Assembly: GCF_006517815.1 (NCBI RefSeq) | Contig: NZ_CP041198.1 | Location: forward strand, 1,984,001 to 2,048,000 | Reading direction: 5' to 3' | Length of the DNA stretch: 64,000 nt | Origin: Pseudarthrobacter sp. NIBRBAC000502770 | GTDB lineage: Bacteria; Actinomycetota; Actinomycetes; Actinomycetales; Micrococcaceae | Shown here: one piece after another, positions 8,470-17,044 of the stretch | How the letters are laid out: each line of letters opens with the position of its first letter | Position numbering within the stretch: position 1 is the first letter of the stretch | Program-made: the position numbers and the translations under genes | The notes under the pieces: model-generated | The model's database searches: none | The model's input: the letters and a program-made list of their open reading frames with translations, nothing else | Told to the model about the DNA's origin: nothing

Positions 8470-8973
8470 ATGCACCATCCCCAGCTGCCCCTGTCCGCCC
8501 GCGCCGCCAGGATGGCGGTGGTTGGTGCAATTGCCGCCCTTTCCCTGGCATCCTGCTCCGCCGCAGTGGATGTCACCGCCGCAAAGGACGCCGCCAACCC
8601 GGCGTGCGCGCCCATGATGGTGGCCCTGCCCGATGCCATTGGCGATTCGAAGCTGCGGAAGACCAACAGCCAGGCCACTGCGGCCTGGGGCGATCCTTCG
8701 CTGGTCATCCTCCGCTGCGGCGTCAACGTGCCGGGGCCGACCACCGACCGGTGCGTCACCGTCAACGGGGTTGACTGGGTGATCAAGGAAGGCGATCCGG
8801 CGTGGACGCTGACCACCTATGGCAGGGAACCGGCTACGGAAATCGTGATGGATCCGGACAAGATCAGCTCCGCGACAGTGCTCGCGGACCTGGCGGCCGC
8901 TGCCGGCAAAATTCCGTCTACGCGGAACTGCGTGGGCCAGGAGGATCTGCAGAACCTGCCCAAGAGCCAGTAG
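8470..8973 (+). CDS. DUF3515 family lipoprotein
   Basis: Secreted protein of 167 residues with a signal peptide (hydrophobic MAVVGAIAALSLASC) whose LASC lipobox predicts lipid attachment at Cys28. The body, with CAPMMVALPDAIG, WGDPSLVILRCGV and a C-terminal Cys, matches DUF3515, found almost only in actinobacteria; function unknown. Cysteines at about 46, 77, 90 and 156 may form disulfides outside the cell. It is divergent from thiL and convergent with ddl, a gene neighbourhood seen in other Micrococcaceae. Confidence 0.85.
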   Translation: MHHPQLPLSARAARMAVVGAIAALSLASCSAAVDVTAAKDAANPACAPMMVALPDAIGDSKLRKTNSQATAAWGDPSLVILRCGVNVPGPTTDRCVTVNGVDWVIKEGDPAWTLTTYGREPATEIVMDPDKISSATVLADLAAAAGKIPSTRNCVGQEDLQNLPKSQ

Positions 8974-9072
8974 GGTTCCCTGGCCGAAGCGAAGCGAGGT
9001 TAGGGTGCCGGTGGTGGGCCCACGCCGGCAGGGTCCCCTGGCCGAAGCGAAGCGAGGTTAGGGTGCCGGTGG
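8973..9072. repeat. 42-bp direct repeat, two copies
   Basis: Copies at 8973-9014 and 9031-9072 are identical except for one base (position 5, T versus C), separated by 16 bases. Each contains the core GGCCGAAGCGAAGCGAGG. They fill the gap between the ends of two convergent genes. I see no open frame or clear hairpin; the copies could be a genus-specific intergenic repeat. Confidence 0.85.
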
Positions 9073-9075
9073 GGA

Positions 9076-10221
9076 TCAGCGGAGGCCGGTGTTGCGGTGC
9101 AGGGCCAGGTAGATCAGTTCGTCAATGAGGTCGGCGTACCCAAGGCCTGAAGCTGCCCACATCTGGGGGTACATGCTTTTGGGCGTGAAGCCGGGCATGG
9201 TGTTGATCTCGTTGATGATCAACTCGCCGTCCGGGGTGTAGAAGAAATCCACGCGGCTGAGGCCTTCGGCACCCACGGCATCAAACGCGGCTGCGGCCAG
9301 CTCCCGGACCCGGGCGATGGCCTCCGCGGGCATGTCGGCCGGGCAGCTGAGGGATGCTGCATCGTCCTCGACGTACTTGGCATTGAAGTCATAGAACTCG
9401 TGCGTACCTCCGGCCACGGAGATTTCGCCGGGCATCGATGTCCGCGGCGCGTCAGTGCCCCGGCCTTCCAGGACCGCGCACTCGATTTCGCGTCCCACGA
9501 TGCCGGCTTCGATCACCAGCTTCAGGTCGTGCCGCCGGGCTTCCTCGATGGCCGCATCCAGCTCCTCGAGGGAGTCGACTTTGGAGATTCCCATCGAGGA
9601 ACCCGCGCGGGCCGGTTTGACGAAGACGGGGAAGCCCAGTCGGTCCACCTGTTTCCGGACAGCTTCGGGGTCCTTGCGCCACTGCCTGTCCATCACGGCC
9701 ACGTACGGCCCGACGTGCAGCCCGGCTGCTTCGAAGACCACCTTCATGTAGTGCTTGTCCATGCCGACGGCGGACGCCAGCACTCCGGCCCCGACGTACC
9801 GGGTGTCGGACAGTTCAAGGAGTCCCTGGATGGTGCCGTCCTCGCCAAAGGGGCCATGCAGCAGCGGGAAGACCACATCCACGGCGCCAAGTTCCTGCGG
9901 GACCTGGTTGGGCGAGGCCACGATCAGCTGGTGTTCCCCGCCGATCTCGGCCAACGTAACCGTTTCCGGGGACGGAACGACTTCAGGAAGCGACGAGGCC
10001 GCGAGGGACCATTCGGCGGTTTCGGCGGGGGCGAGGACCCATTGGCCGGTCTTGGCGATTCCGATGGGAATGACCTCGTACTTGTCCTTGTTGATGGCAC
10101 CCAGCACGCCAGCCGCGGTGACGCAGCTGACGGCGTGCTCGCTGGACCGGCCGCCGAAGAGCACGGCAACGCGCGGTTTCCTCGTGGCTGTTTGACCCGT
10201 GGTGGGTGTGTCTTGGGACAT
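9076..10221 (-). CDS. ddl: D-alanine--D-alanine ligase
   Basis: ATP-grasp enzyme that joins two D-Ala for the peptidoglycan stem peptide. The 381-residue product has FGGRSSEHAVS near the N-terminus (substrate Glu/Ser), LLHGPFGEDGTIQGLLEL, KPARAGSSMGISKV (ATP-binding) and the C-terminal INEINTMPGFTPKSMYP with Mg ligands and substrate-binding residues. The length is on the long side, normal for actinobacterial Ddl. It starts two bases after gpsA ends, in a run of envelope genes (plsC-gpsA-ddl). Confidence 0.97.
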   Translation of the reverse strand: MSQDTPTTGQTATRKPRVAVLFGGRSSEHAVSCVTAAGVLGAINKDKYEVIPIGIAKTGQWVLAPAETAEWSLAASSLPEVVPSPETVTLAEIGGEHQLIVASPNQVPQELGAVDVVFPLLHGPFGEDGTIQGLLELSDTRYVGAGVLASAVGMDKHYMKVVFEAAGLHVGPYVAVMDRQWRKDPEAVRKQVDRLGFPVFVKPARAGSSMGISKVDSLEELDAAIEEARRHDLKLVIEAGIVGREIECAVLEGRGTDAPRTSMPGEISVAGGTHEFYDFNAKYVEDDAASLSCPADMPAEAIARVRELAAAAFDAVGAEGLSRVDFFYTPDGELIINEINTMPGFTPKSMYPQMWAASGLGYADLIDELIYLALHRNTGLR

Positions 10222-10223
10222 GG

Positions 10224-11273
10224 TCAGTAATCGCCTTCAGGTTTCAGTTCCCGGGACAGCAGAACCGGCCCAAGTTGGTCAACGGACAGCTTGCCTGCCA
10301 GTACCGCCACGACGGCGGCAGTGATAGGCATTTCGACGCCGAGCTTGCCGGCAAGTTCATGGACGGCCTGGCCGGATTTGATGCCTTCGGCGGTCTGGGT
10401 CATCTTTCGGCCCACCTCCTCGAGCGTCAGGCCCTCGCCCAACAGCCGCCCTGCGGTGTGGTTGCGGGACAGTGCGGAGGAGCACGTTGCCACGAGGTCG
10501 CCGAGGCCGGCAAGACCGGCCATGGTTTTGGCTTCGCCGCCCAGTGCCAGGGCCAGGCGGGATGTTTCGGCCAGGCCACGGGTAATGACGGAGGCTTTGG
10601 TGTTGTCCCCCATCTGCTTTCCCTCGCAGATACCCACGGCCAGGGCAATCACGTTCTTGACGATACCGCCGATTTCAACGCCGACGACGTCCGCCGTGGT
10701 GTAGGGCCGGAAGTATGGGGCCGTGCAGGTCCTCGCCAGCCAGCCGGCCGTCGCGGAATCAGTGCACGCCACCACTGACGCCGTGGGCTCCTCGCGGGCA
10801 ATTTCCAGGGCCAGGTTGGGTCCGGAGACCACCGCGATGCGTTCCTGCGGCAGGCCCAGTTCCTGGCTGATGACTTCGCTCATCCGGGCGTCAGTTCCCA
10901 GCTCCAGGCCTTTCATGAGGGAGACGACGACGGCCCCGGGGGCAATCATGTCCTTCCATTCCCGAAGCTGCGGACGGAGGGACTGGGCCGGAACGGCGAC
11001 CACCACGAGCTCAGCCCCGGCCAGCACCTCACGGACCTCGGTGGAGGCGGTGATGCTTTCCGGCAGGACGATGTCCTTGAGGTAGTCGCTGTTGCGGTGG
11101 CTGGTGTTGATCTCGTCCACTACTTCGGCGCGCCTGCCCCACAGCTTGATCACACGCGGGGTCCCCGTTGCAATGGCGGCGTCGGCAAGGACCTTCGCGA
11201 ACGTAGTCCCCCATGATCCCGCACCGAGGACGGCCACTGTGCGGGCCGCTCCCGGCTTTCCGTCAGCGGTCAC
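10224..11273 (-). CDS. gpsA: Glycerol-3-phosphate dehydrogenase (NAD(P)+)
   Basis: Reduces dihydroxyacetone phosphate to sn-glycerol 3-phosphate, the backbone for phospholipids. The Rossmann motif VAVLGAGSWGTTFAKVL (about residues 13-29), the substrate loop SLMKGLE, VVSGPNLALEIA and the catalytic-region GGIVKNVIALAVG are visible. The frame is open to 11648, but that extension runs antisense-like through plsC in another frame; GTG 11273 overlaps the plsC TGA as GTGA and gives 349 aa, the normal length. It is co-translated with plsC, which uses its product. Confidence 0.97.
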   Translation of the reverse strand: MTADGKPGAARTVAVLGAGSWGTTFAKVLADAAIATGTPRVIKLWGRRAEVVDEINTSHRNSDYLKDIVLPESITASTEVREVLAGAELVVVAVPAQSLRPQLREWKDMIAPGAVVVSLMKGLELGTDARMSEVISQELGLPQERIAVVSGPNLALEIAREEPTASVVACTDSATAGWLARTCTAPYFRPYTTADVVGVEIGGIVKNVIALAVGICEGKQMGDNTKASVITRGLAETSRLALALGGEAKTMAGLAGLGDLVATCSSALSRNHTAGRLLGEGLTLEEVGRKMTQTAEGIKSGQAVHELAGKLGVEMPITAAVVAVLAGKLSVDQLGPVLLSRELKPEGDY

Positions 11274-12040
11274 TGGGCTTCCGTTCCCGCGCCCGGCTGC
11301 TGCCCGCGGTCCACGAACCGCCCGTGCTTGGACTGCTGCTGCTTGGAAGGGTCCCAGCGCTCGGCCGGCGGTTGTTCTCCGCGCAGGCCGGCGAGGAGCT
11401 CCGTGATGGCGTCCATGATGAGTTCGGTGGCCTCGCCGAGTGTGGCCTTGTCCAGGGGACGGCCCTTGAAGGCGCTCAGGTCCACGGGATCGCCCACGAC
11501 CACCCGGGAACGCTTCCGCGGGAACAGGTGGAACCGCTTGCCGTACCTGGGGAAGACCTCGTGCGCACCCCAGTGGGCGATGGGAACCACCGGGATGCCA
11601 CCCTCGAGGGCCAGCCGTGCCGCGCCGGTATGTCCCTTCATCGGCCACAGCCCGGGGTCGCGGGTCAGCGTGCCCTCCGGGTAAATGATGATTGCGCCGC
11701 CCTCAGCCACAATTTCCTGGGCCACCTGCAGCGACCGGTTCGCTCCCGCCGTCGAACGCTCCACCGGCACCTGCTTGGTGGCGCGCAGGAGCGGGCCCAG
11801 GCCGGGAACCTTGAACAGTGTGGCCTTGGCCAGGAAGTGGGGGGCCCGTTTCTGGTTGTAGAGCATGTGCCCCACCACCAGGGGATCGATTTCGGTGCAG
11901 TGGTTGGGCGCGGCAATGAAGCCGCCTGCGGGAAGTTTTTCCGTGCCTTCCCACGTTTTGGACATCATGAGGTTCATCAGGGGCCGGACGACGCCGGCGA
12001 TGAACACAAATGTGGCCCTGCTCTTGGCAGATTCCTTCAC
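11270..12040 (-). CDS. plsC: 1-acyl-sn-glycerol-3-phosphate acyltransferase
   Basis: Acylates lysophosphatidic acid at the inner face of the membrane to form phosphatidic acid. The acyltransferase motifs are clear: NHCTEIDPL (HX4D catalytic motif, about residue 42) and YPEGTLTRD (substrate binding, about 120). 256 residues, usual for PlsC. The C-terminal 30 residues are low-complexity and Gln-rich. It begins nine bases after murA ends and overlaps gpsA by four bases. Confidence 0.93.
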   Translation of the reverse strand: MKESAKSRATFVFIAGVVRPLMNLMMSKTWEGTEKLPAGGFIAAPNHCTEIDPLVVGHMLYNQKRAPHFLAKATLFKVPGLGPLLRATKQVPVERSTAGANRSLQVAQEIVAEGGAIIIYPEGTLTRDPGLWPMKGHTGAARLALEGGIPVVPIAHWGAHEVFPRYGKRFHLFPRKRSRVVVGDPVDLSAFKGRPLDKATLGEATELIMDAITELLAGLRGEQPPAERWDPSKQQQSKHGRFVDRGQQPGAGTEAQ

Positions 12041-12049
12041 GGTCCCGCT

Positions 12050-13375
12050 CTACTTCGTGGTGGTGATGTCGAAATCGGCACCGAGGCCGGCAAGCTTCTC
12101 GGTGAAGCGCTCGTAGCCGCGGTTGATGATGTCGATGCCGGTGACACGCGAAGTCCCCGATGCGGCCAGTGCTGCGATCAGGTGGCTGAAGCCGCCGCGG
12201 AGGTCCGGGACGTCGATGTCGGTTCCCTTGAGCTGGGTGGGGCCGGAAATGACGGCCGAGTGGAGGAAGTTCCGCTGGCCGAACCGGCAGGGAACGCTGC
12301 CCAGGCATTCCCGGTGCACCTGGATGCTGGCGCCCATGCGGATGAGCGCATCCGTGAAGCCGAAGCGGTTCTCGTACACGGTCTCGTGGACGATCGATAC
12401 GCCTTCGGCCTGGGTCAGGGCCACCACCAGCGGCTGCTGCCAGTCGGTCATGAAGCCCGGGTGGACGTCCGTTTCGAGGACCAGCGGGTTCAGCTTTCCG
12501 CCCTTGTGGTAGAAGCGGATGCCGTCCTCGCCGATGTCCATTCCGCCGCCCACCTTGCGGTAGGTGTTCAGGAAGGTCATCATGTCGCGCTGGGAGGCGC
12601 CCTCGACGAAGATGTCGCCGCGGGTCACCAGCGCAGCGGAGGCCCAGGATGCGGACTCGTTGCGGTCCGAGAGGGCCCGGTGGTTGTACCCGCCAAGGTC
12701 GCGGACGCCCTCGATGCGGATGGTGCGGTCGGTCTGGACGCTGATGATGGCGCCCATCTTCTGGAGCACGGCGATGAGATCGATGATTTCCGGTTCGGTG
12801 GCAGCACCGGAGAGTTCGGTGATGCCCTCGGCGCGGGTGGCGCTCAGCAGGACCTGTTCCGTGGCACCCACAGACGGGTACGGGAGGGAGATCTTGGCTC
12901 CATGGAGCCCTTTGGGGGCCGAAATGTGGATGCCGCCGGGGCGCTTCTCCACGACGGCGCCGAACTGCCGCAGGACATCGAGGTGGTAGTCGATGGGCCG
13001 GTCGCCGATCTTGCAGCCGCCCAGGTCCGGGATGAAGGCCTCGCCGATCGCATGGATCAGGGGCCCGCAGAGCAGGATGGGAATGCGGGAGTCGCCGGCG
13101 TGGGCGTCGATCGCGGTGCTCGGCGCGGTCTTGGCAGCCTTGGGGTCAAGGGTCAGGTCGCCGTTGACGGGGTCTTTCTCCACCGTCACGCCATGCAGCT
13201 GCAGGAGCGAGGTGAAAACCTCCACGTCCTTGATTTCCGGCACGTTCCGCAACACCGAGGGTTCGTTGCCCAGCAGCGCCGCCACCATTGCCTTGGGGAC
13301 AAGGTTCTTTGCCCCACGGACGCTGACGCGGCCTGTAAGCGGGACACCGCCGCGGATTGTCAGAACACTACTCAT
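12050..13375 (-). CDS. murA: UDP-N-acetylglucosamine 1-carboxyvinyltransferase
   Basis: Transfers enolpyruvate from PEP to UDP-GlcNAc, the first committed step of peptidoglycan synthesis. 441 residues of the EPT fold; RGAKNLVPKAM holds the active-site Lys23, and GGCKIGDRPIDYH holds Cys121, the equivalent of the fosfomycin-reactive Cys115 of E. coli. This differs from mycobacteria, where the position is Asp. First gene of a murA-plsC-gpsA-ddl run on the minus strand. Confidence 0.96.
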   Translation of the reverse strand: MSSVLTIRGGVPLTGRVSVRGAKNLVPKAMVAALLGNEPSVLRNVPEIKDVEVFTSLLQLHGVTVEKDPVNGDLTLDPKAAKTAPSTAIDAHAGDSRIPILLCGPLIHAIGEAFIPDLGGCKIGDRPIDYHLDVLRQFGAVVEKRPGGIHISAPKGLHGAKISLPYPSVGATEQVLLSATRAEGITELSGAATEPEIIDLIAVLQKMGAIISVQTDRTIRIEGVRDLGGYNHRALSDRNESASWASAALVTRGDIFVEGASQRDMMTFLNTYRKVGGGMDIGEDGIRFYHKGGKLNPLVLETDVHPGFMTDWQQPLVVALTQAEGVSIVHETVYENRFGFTDALIRMGASIQVHRECLGSVPCRFGQRNFLHSAVISGPTQLKGTDIDVPDLRGGFSHLIAALAASGTSRVTGIDIINRGYERFTEKLAGLGADFDITTTK

Positions 13376-13469
13376 ATACCGGTTTCCTCACGATCACTAG
13401 CCCCCAAAACCTTGCAAAGGCTCCAACCAAGCATAGGAGGTCGCGTTACCGAACCGAAATAAGGGGGCA

Positions 13470-13518
13470 CCGGCGGCGGGGCGTGGCGCGGCCTTCGCCC
13501 GCTGCGCCCCGCCGCCGG
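13470..13518 (-). terminator. GC-rich hairpin downstream of leuCD
   Basis: Perfect 14-bp arms at 13470-13483 and 13505-13518 with a 21-base loop. It lies 17 bases after the leuD stop in the leuCD reading direction. There is no T-run, so the termination role is likely but not certain. Confidence 0.6.
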
Positions 13519-13534
13519 GATGGTGGCCCAGGGG

Positions 13535-14137
13535 CTAGGAAAGCTTCGCCGGCAGGGTCTTGGGCTTGAACGCCTGGCGGGTCGCCTCGTACGCGGTGAT
13601 GTCGGCCTCGTGCTGGAGCGTCAGCCCGATGTCGTCCAGGCCTTCCAGGAGCCGCCAGCGGGTGTAGTCGTCAATGTCGAACGGTGCCACGATGTTGCCG
13701 CACACCACGGTTTTGGACTCGAGATCCACCGTGACCTGGGTGCCCGGCGCGTTCTCGAGTTCCTTCCAGATGAGCTCGATGTCGTCCTGGGCCACCTGGG
13801 CGGCGAGCAGCCCCTGCTTGCCCGAGTTGCCGCGGAAAATGTCAGCAAAGCGGGACGACAGCACGGCCTTGAAGCCGTAGTCCTTCAACGCCCAGACGGC
13901 GTGCTCGCGGGAGGACCCGGTTCCGAAGTCCGGGCCGGCCACCAGGACCGAGCCCGCGCTGTACGGCTCCTGGTTCAGGATGAAGGAGGAGTCCTTCCGC
14001 CATGCCGAGAACAGGGCGTCCTCGAAGCCGGTCCGGGTGATGCGCTTGAGGTACACCGCGGGGATGATCTGGTCGGTGTCAACGTTGCTCTGGCGCAGCG
14101 GGACGCCAATGCCGGTGTGCTTGGTGAACTTTTCCAT
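13535..14137 (-). CDS. leuD: 3-isopropylmalate dehydratase small subunit
   Basis: With LeuC isomerises 2-isopropylmalate to 3-isopropylmalate in leucine synthesis. 200 residues; the swivel-domain signature is seen in [15 protein letters not shown] and in [17 protein letters not shown] (substrate-binding GSSREH). It starts nine bases after leuC and is the last gene of the leuCD operon. Confidence 0.97.
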   Translation of the reverse strand: MEKFTKHTGIGVPLRQSNVDTDQIIPAVYLKRITRTGFEDALFSAWRKDSSFILNQEPYSAGSVLVAGPDFGTGSSREHAVWALKDYGFKAVLSSRFADIFRGNSGKQGLLAAQVAQDDIELIWKELENAPGTQVTVDLESKTVVCGNIVAPFDIDDYTRWRLLEGLDDIGLTLQHEADITAYEATRQAFKPKTLPAKLS

Positions 14138-14146
14138 GGTGATGTC

Positions 14147-15601
14147 CTAGGCTGCGTCGATGCGGATGGCTGCGGGTTCGGGAGCCGGTTCAAGATCCGA
14201 CGGCGAGCTGAGCGTGCCGCGCACAGCCGTGGCGGCGGCTACCACCGGCGAGACCAGGTGCGTGCGTCCGCCCTTGCCCTGGCGTCCCTCGAAGTTGCGG
14301 TTGGAGGTGGAGGCGCACCGCTCCCCCGGCTCCAGCTGGTCCGGGTTCATGCCCAGGCACATGGAGCAGCCGGCGAAGCGCCATTCGGCGCCGAAGTCTT
14401 TGAAGACCTTGTCCAGGCCCTCGGCCTCGGCTTCGAGCCGGACGCGGGCCGAGCCGGGCACCACCAGCATGCGGACCTGCGGGTCCTTTTCGCGGCCGCG
14501 GATGATGTCCGCTGCGGCGCGCAGGTCCTCGATCCGGGAGTTGGTGCAGGAACCGAGGAACACGGTATCTACCCGGATGTCCTTCATCGGCGTGCCGGCC
14601 TGGAGCCCCATGTACTGCAGGGCGCGCTCGGCGGCGGCCTTGGCGTTTTCGTCACCGAAGTCCCCGGGCGACGGCACGGACCCGGACAGGGATACACCCT
14701 GGCCGGGGTTGGTGCCCCAGGTGACGAACGGCTCCAGCGTGTTGGCGTCCAGGTCCACCTGCACGTCGAAGGTGGCGTCGTCGTCGGTACGCAGCGTGTT
14801 CCAGTACTCGACGGCGGCGTCCCAGTCCGCGCCTTCAGGCGCGTGGGGGCGGCCCTTCATGTACTCGTAGGTGGTCTGGTCGGGTGCCACCATGCCGGCC
14901 CGGGCGCCGGCCTCGATGGACATGTTGCAGATGGTCATCCGCGCTTCCATGGACAGCGCCCGGATGGCGGAGCCACGGTATTCCAGGACGTAGCCCTGGC
15001 CGCCGCCGGTGCCGATCTTGGCGATCACGGCGAGGATAATGTCCTTGGCGGTCACGCCCGGGCGCAGCGTGCCCTCGACGTTGATGGCCATGGTCTTGAA
15101 CGGCTTGAGCGAGAGCGTCTGGGTGGCCATGACATGCTCCACTTCGGAGGTGCCGATGCCCATGGCCAGCGCGCCGAAGGCGCCGTGGGTGGAGGTGTGC
15201 GAGTCGCCGCAGACAACGGTCATCCCGGGCTGGGTGAGGCCCAGCTGGGGACCCACCACGTGGACGATGCCCTGCTCGGCATCGCCCAGGCTGTGCAGCC
15301 GGACGCCGAACTCCGCGCAGTTGTTGCGCAGCGTCTGGATCTGGGTGCGGCTGGTGAGATCGGCGATGGGCTTGTCGATATCCAGCGTGGGGGTGTTGTG
15401 GTCTTCGGTGGCGATGGTCAGGTCAGGCCGGCGCAGCGTGCGCCCGGCCAGGCGCAGGCCTTCAAAAGCCTGCGGGGACGTGACCTCGTGGACCAGATGG
15501 AGGTCGATGTACAGAAGGTCTGGCTGGGCGTTGGCTCCATCGCCGTCACCTTTGCGCACCACGTGTGCGTCCCAGACTTTCTCGGCCAATGTCTTTGCCA
15601 T
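14147..15601 (-). CDS. leuC: 3-isopropylmalate dehydratase large subunit
   Basis: Aconitase-family catalytic subunit carrying a [4Fe-4S] cluster. The cluster cysteines are visible in [10 protein letters not shown] and [26 protein letters not shown] is the substrate region. Two ATGs are available, 15607 and 15601; AAGGGAG abuts the first and stands six bases before the second, so 15601 (484 aa, [15 protein letters not shown]) is preferred. Divergent from an IclR-type regulator, with a palindrome between them, which points to leucine-pathway control. Confidence 0.97.
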   Translation of the reverse strand: MAKTLAEKVWDAHVVRKGDGDGANAQPDLLYIDLHLVHEVTSPQAFEGLRLAGRTLRRPDLTIATEDHNTPTLDIDKPIADLTSRTQIQTLRNNCAEFGVRLHSLGDAEQGIVHVVGPQLGLTQPGMTVVCGDSHTSTHGAFGALAMGIGTSEVEHVMATQTLSLKPFKTMAINVEGTLRPGVTAKDIILAVIAKIGTGGGQGYVLEYRGSAIRALSMEARMTICNMSIEAGARAGMVAPDQTTYEYMKGRPHAPEGADWDAAVEYWNTLRTDDDATFDVQVDLDANTLEPFVTWGTNPGQGVSLSGSVPSPGDFGDENAKAAAERALQYMGLQAGTPMKDIRVDTVFLGSCTNSRIEDLRAAADIIRGREKDPQVRMLVVPGSARVRLEAEAEGLDKVFKDFGAEWRFAGCSMCLGMNPDQLEPGERCASTSNRNFEGRQGKGGRTHLVSPVVAAATAVRGTLSSPSDLEPAPEPAAIRIDAA

Positions 15602-15684
15602 GGCCATCTCCCTTCACTGCTGTTTGGCTGAATGATCCAACTGAATCAGGACGGCTCCGCGCTGCGCCAGCCGAAAGATTTGCA

Positions 15685-15699
15685 TCTCAGATATTGAGA
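15685..15699. promoter_or_regulatory. Candidate IclR (LtbR/NdgR-type) operator
   Basis: Palindrome TCTCA-GATAT-TGAGA in the 113-bp gap between leuC and the divergent IclR gene. LtbR/NdgR-type IclR proteins are known to bind leuC and leuB upstream regions in other actinobacteria. For leuC it falls between TTGCCG and AAATCT, which could be the -35 and -10 hexamers. Confidence 0.6.
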
Positions 15700-15714
15700 C
15701 GGCAATATCATTAC

Positions 15715-16434
15715 ATGGACAATTCTAGTGGAGTCGGTGTCATTGATAAAGCGGCCCAGGTGCTCGATGCCCTTGAGGCCGGCCCCACCACGCTGGCGCA
15801 GCTGGTAGCCGCCACCGGCCTGGCCCGGCCCACTGTCCACCGCCTCGCTTTGGCGCTGGTGCACCACCGGCTGGTCAGCCGCGACATCCAGGGCCGGTTC
15901 GTGCTCGGCAGCAGGCTGGTGGAGCTTGCCTCCGCCGCCGGGGAAGACCGCCTGATCGCCTCGGCCGGGCCCGTACTCATGCAGCTGCGCGATGCCACCG
16001 GCGAAAGCGCCCAGATCTTCCGCAGGCAGGGTGACTGGCGCGTATGCGTCGCCTCCGCCGAGCGCCCCATCGGCCTGCGCGACACCATCCCGGTGGGCAC
16101 GCAGCTGTCCATGAAGGCCGGCTCTGCCGCGCAGGTCCTGCTCGCCTGGGAGGACCACGACCGACTGCTTGAGGGCCTGCAGTCGGCCCGTTTCACGCCC
16201 ACCGTCCTGGCAGGAGTACGACGCCGGGGCTGGGGACAGAGCCTGGGCGAGCGTGAGCCCGGGGTTGCCTCCGTTTCGGCACCGGTGCGGGGTCCGTCCG
16301 GCCGGGTGATCGCCGCCGTCTCCATTTCCGGCCCCATTGAGCGGCTGACCCGCCAGCCCGGGCGCCTCCACGCCGAAGTAGTTTGCAATGCAGGACGCAT
16401 CCTCACCGAAGCGCTCCGCAAGAACAACGACTAG
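15715..16434 (+). CDS. IclR family regulator next to leuCD (NdgR/LtbR-like)
   Basis: 239-residue repressor or activator: an N-terminal winged helix-turn-helix (about 5-65, TLAQLVAATGLARPTVHRLALAL) and a C-terminal IclR effector domain (about 75-235). Orthologues beside leuCD in corynebacteria and streptomycetes (LtbR, NdgR) control leucine and other amino acid genes; the assignment is by context and domain order. The frame is open from 15565, but ATG 15715 gives the usual short N-terminus (MDNSSGVGVIDKAAQVL) and leaves the palindrome at 15685-15699 upstream. Confidence 0.92.
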   Translation: MDNSSGVGVIDKAAQVLDALEAGPTTLAQLVAATGLARPTVHRLALALVHHRLVSRDIQGRFVLGSRLVELASAAGEDRLIASAGPVLMQLRDATGESAQIFRRQGDWRVCVASAERPIGLRDTIPVGTQLSMKAGSAAQVLLAWEDHDRLLEGLQSARFTPTVLAGVRRRGWGQSLGEREPGVASVSAPVRGPSGRVIAAVSISGPIERLTRQPGRLHAEVVCNAGRILTEALRKNND

Positions 16435-16465
16435 GACGTTCCGCTGCCCCGGCCGCCCACGCCGC

Positions 16466-16471
16466 TAGGCT
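16466..16471 (+). promoter_or_regulatory. -10 element, leaderless DUF1697 gene
   Basis: TAGGCT followed by six bases and the ATG at 16478; the same hexamer and spacing occur at the DUF3515 gene. Confidence 0.5.
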
Positions 16472-16477
16472 GGGCCC

Positions 16478-17023
16478 ATGGGCAGCTATGCAGTGTTCCT
16501 CCGCGGCATCAATGTGGGCGGGATCAATATCAAGATGGCGGACCTGCGGGACGCACTCAAGACCTGCGGTTTCACGGACGCAAAGACACTGCTCGCCAGT
16601 GGAAACGTGGTGCTCAGCAGCACCCTGGACGCGGCCGCCGTCAAACAGGAGTGCGAAAAATGCCTCCGGGCCGCTTTCGGCTATGAAGCGTGGGTTGTGG
16701 TCCTGGACGCCGCGCGGGTGGCCAAACTGGTGGATGCCTGTCCCTATCCGGAAGACGACAGGTCCACCCACACCTACATCACCCTGTCCTCGGACACCGC
16801 CGTCCTCGACGACCTGGAGGCGGCCGGGTCAGCCCTTGAAAGCCAGATCCAGCAGCGGCTGGGGCCTGAGGCGCTTGCCTGGCTTGCACCGGTGGGCGGG
16901 ACCCTGGACAGCCCCTTCAGCAAGGTCAGTGCGAAAACGAAGTTCAAGGCCGCAACCACCACCCGCAACCTGCGCACCCTGATCAAGGTCCGGGACGCCG
17001 CGGCCGCCCTCACCGCCGGCTAG
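16478..17023 (+). CDS. DUF1697 domain protein
   Basis: 181-residue cytosolic protein whose N-terminus AVFLRGINVGGINIKMADLRDAL and LLASGNVVLSS match the DUF1697 family; the function is unknown. No signal peptide or membrane segment. It is convergent with the dynamin-like GTPase pair (stops 21 bases apart) and appears to be a single-gene transcript with a leaderless promoter. Confidence 0.85.
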   Translation: MGSYAVFLRGINVGGINIKMADLRDALKTCGFTDAKTLLASGNVVLSSTLDAAAVKQECEKCLRAAFGYEAWVVVLDAARVAKLVDACPYPEDDRSTHTYITLSSDTAVLDDLEAAGSALESQIQQRLGPEALAWLAPVGGTLDSPFSKVSAKTKFKAATTTRNLRTLIKVRDAAAALTAG

Positions 17024-17044
17024 GTCCTGCAGGCCGGCAACGGC

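Noticed and set aside
11213..13462. Long plus-strand open frame (749 codons) over murA/plsC
   Set aside because: It is antisense to murA and plsC, with composition typical of the complement of high-GC genes; no domains or start signals.
13520..15631. Long plus-strand open frame (703 codons) over leuCD
   Set aside because: Antisense shadow of leuC and leuD; the His/Gly/Val-rich product has no motifs.
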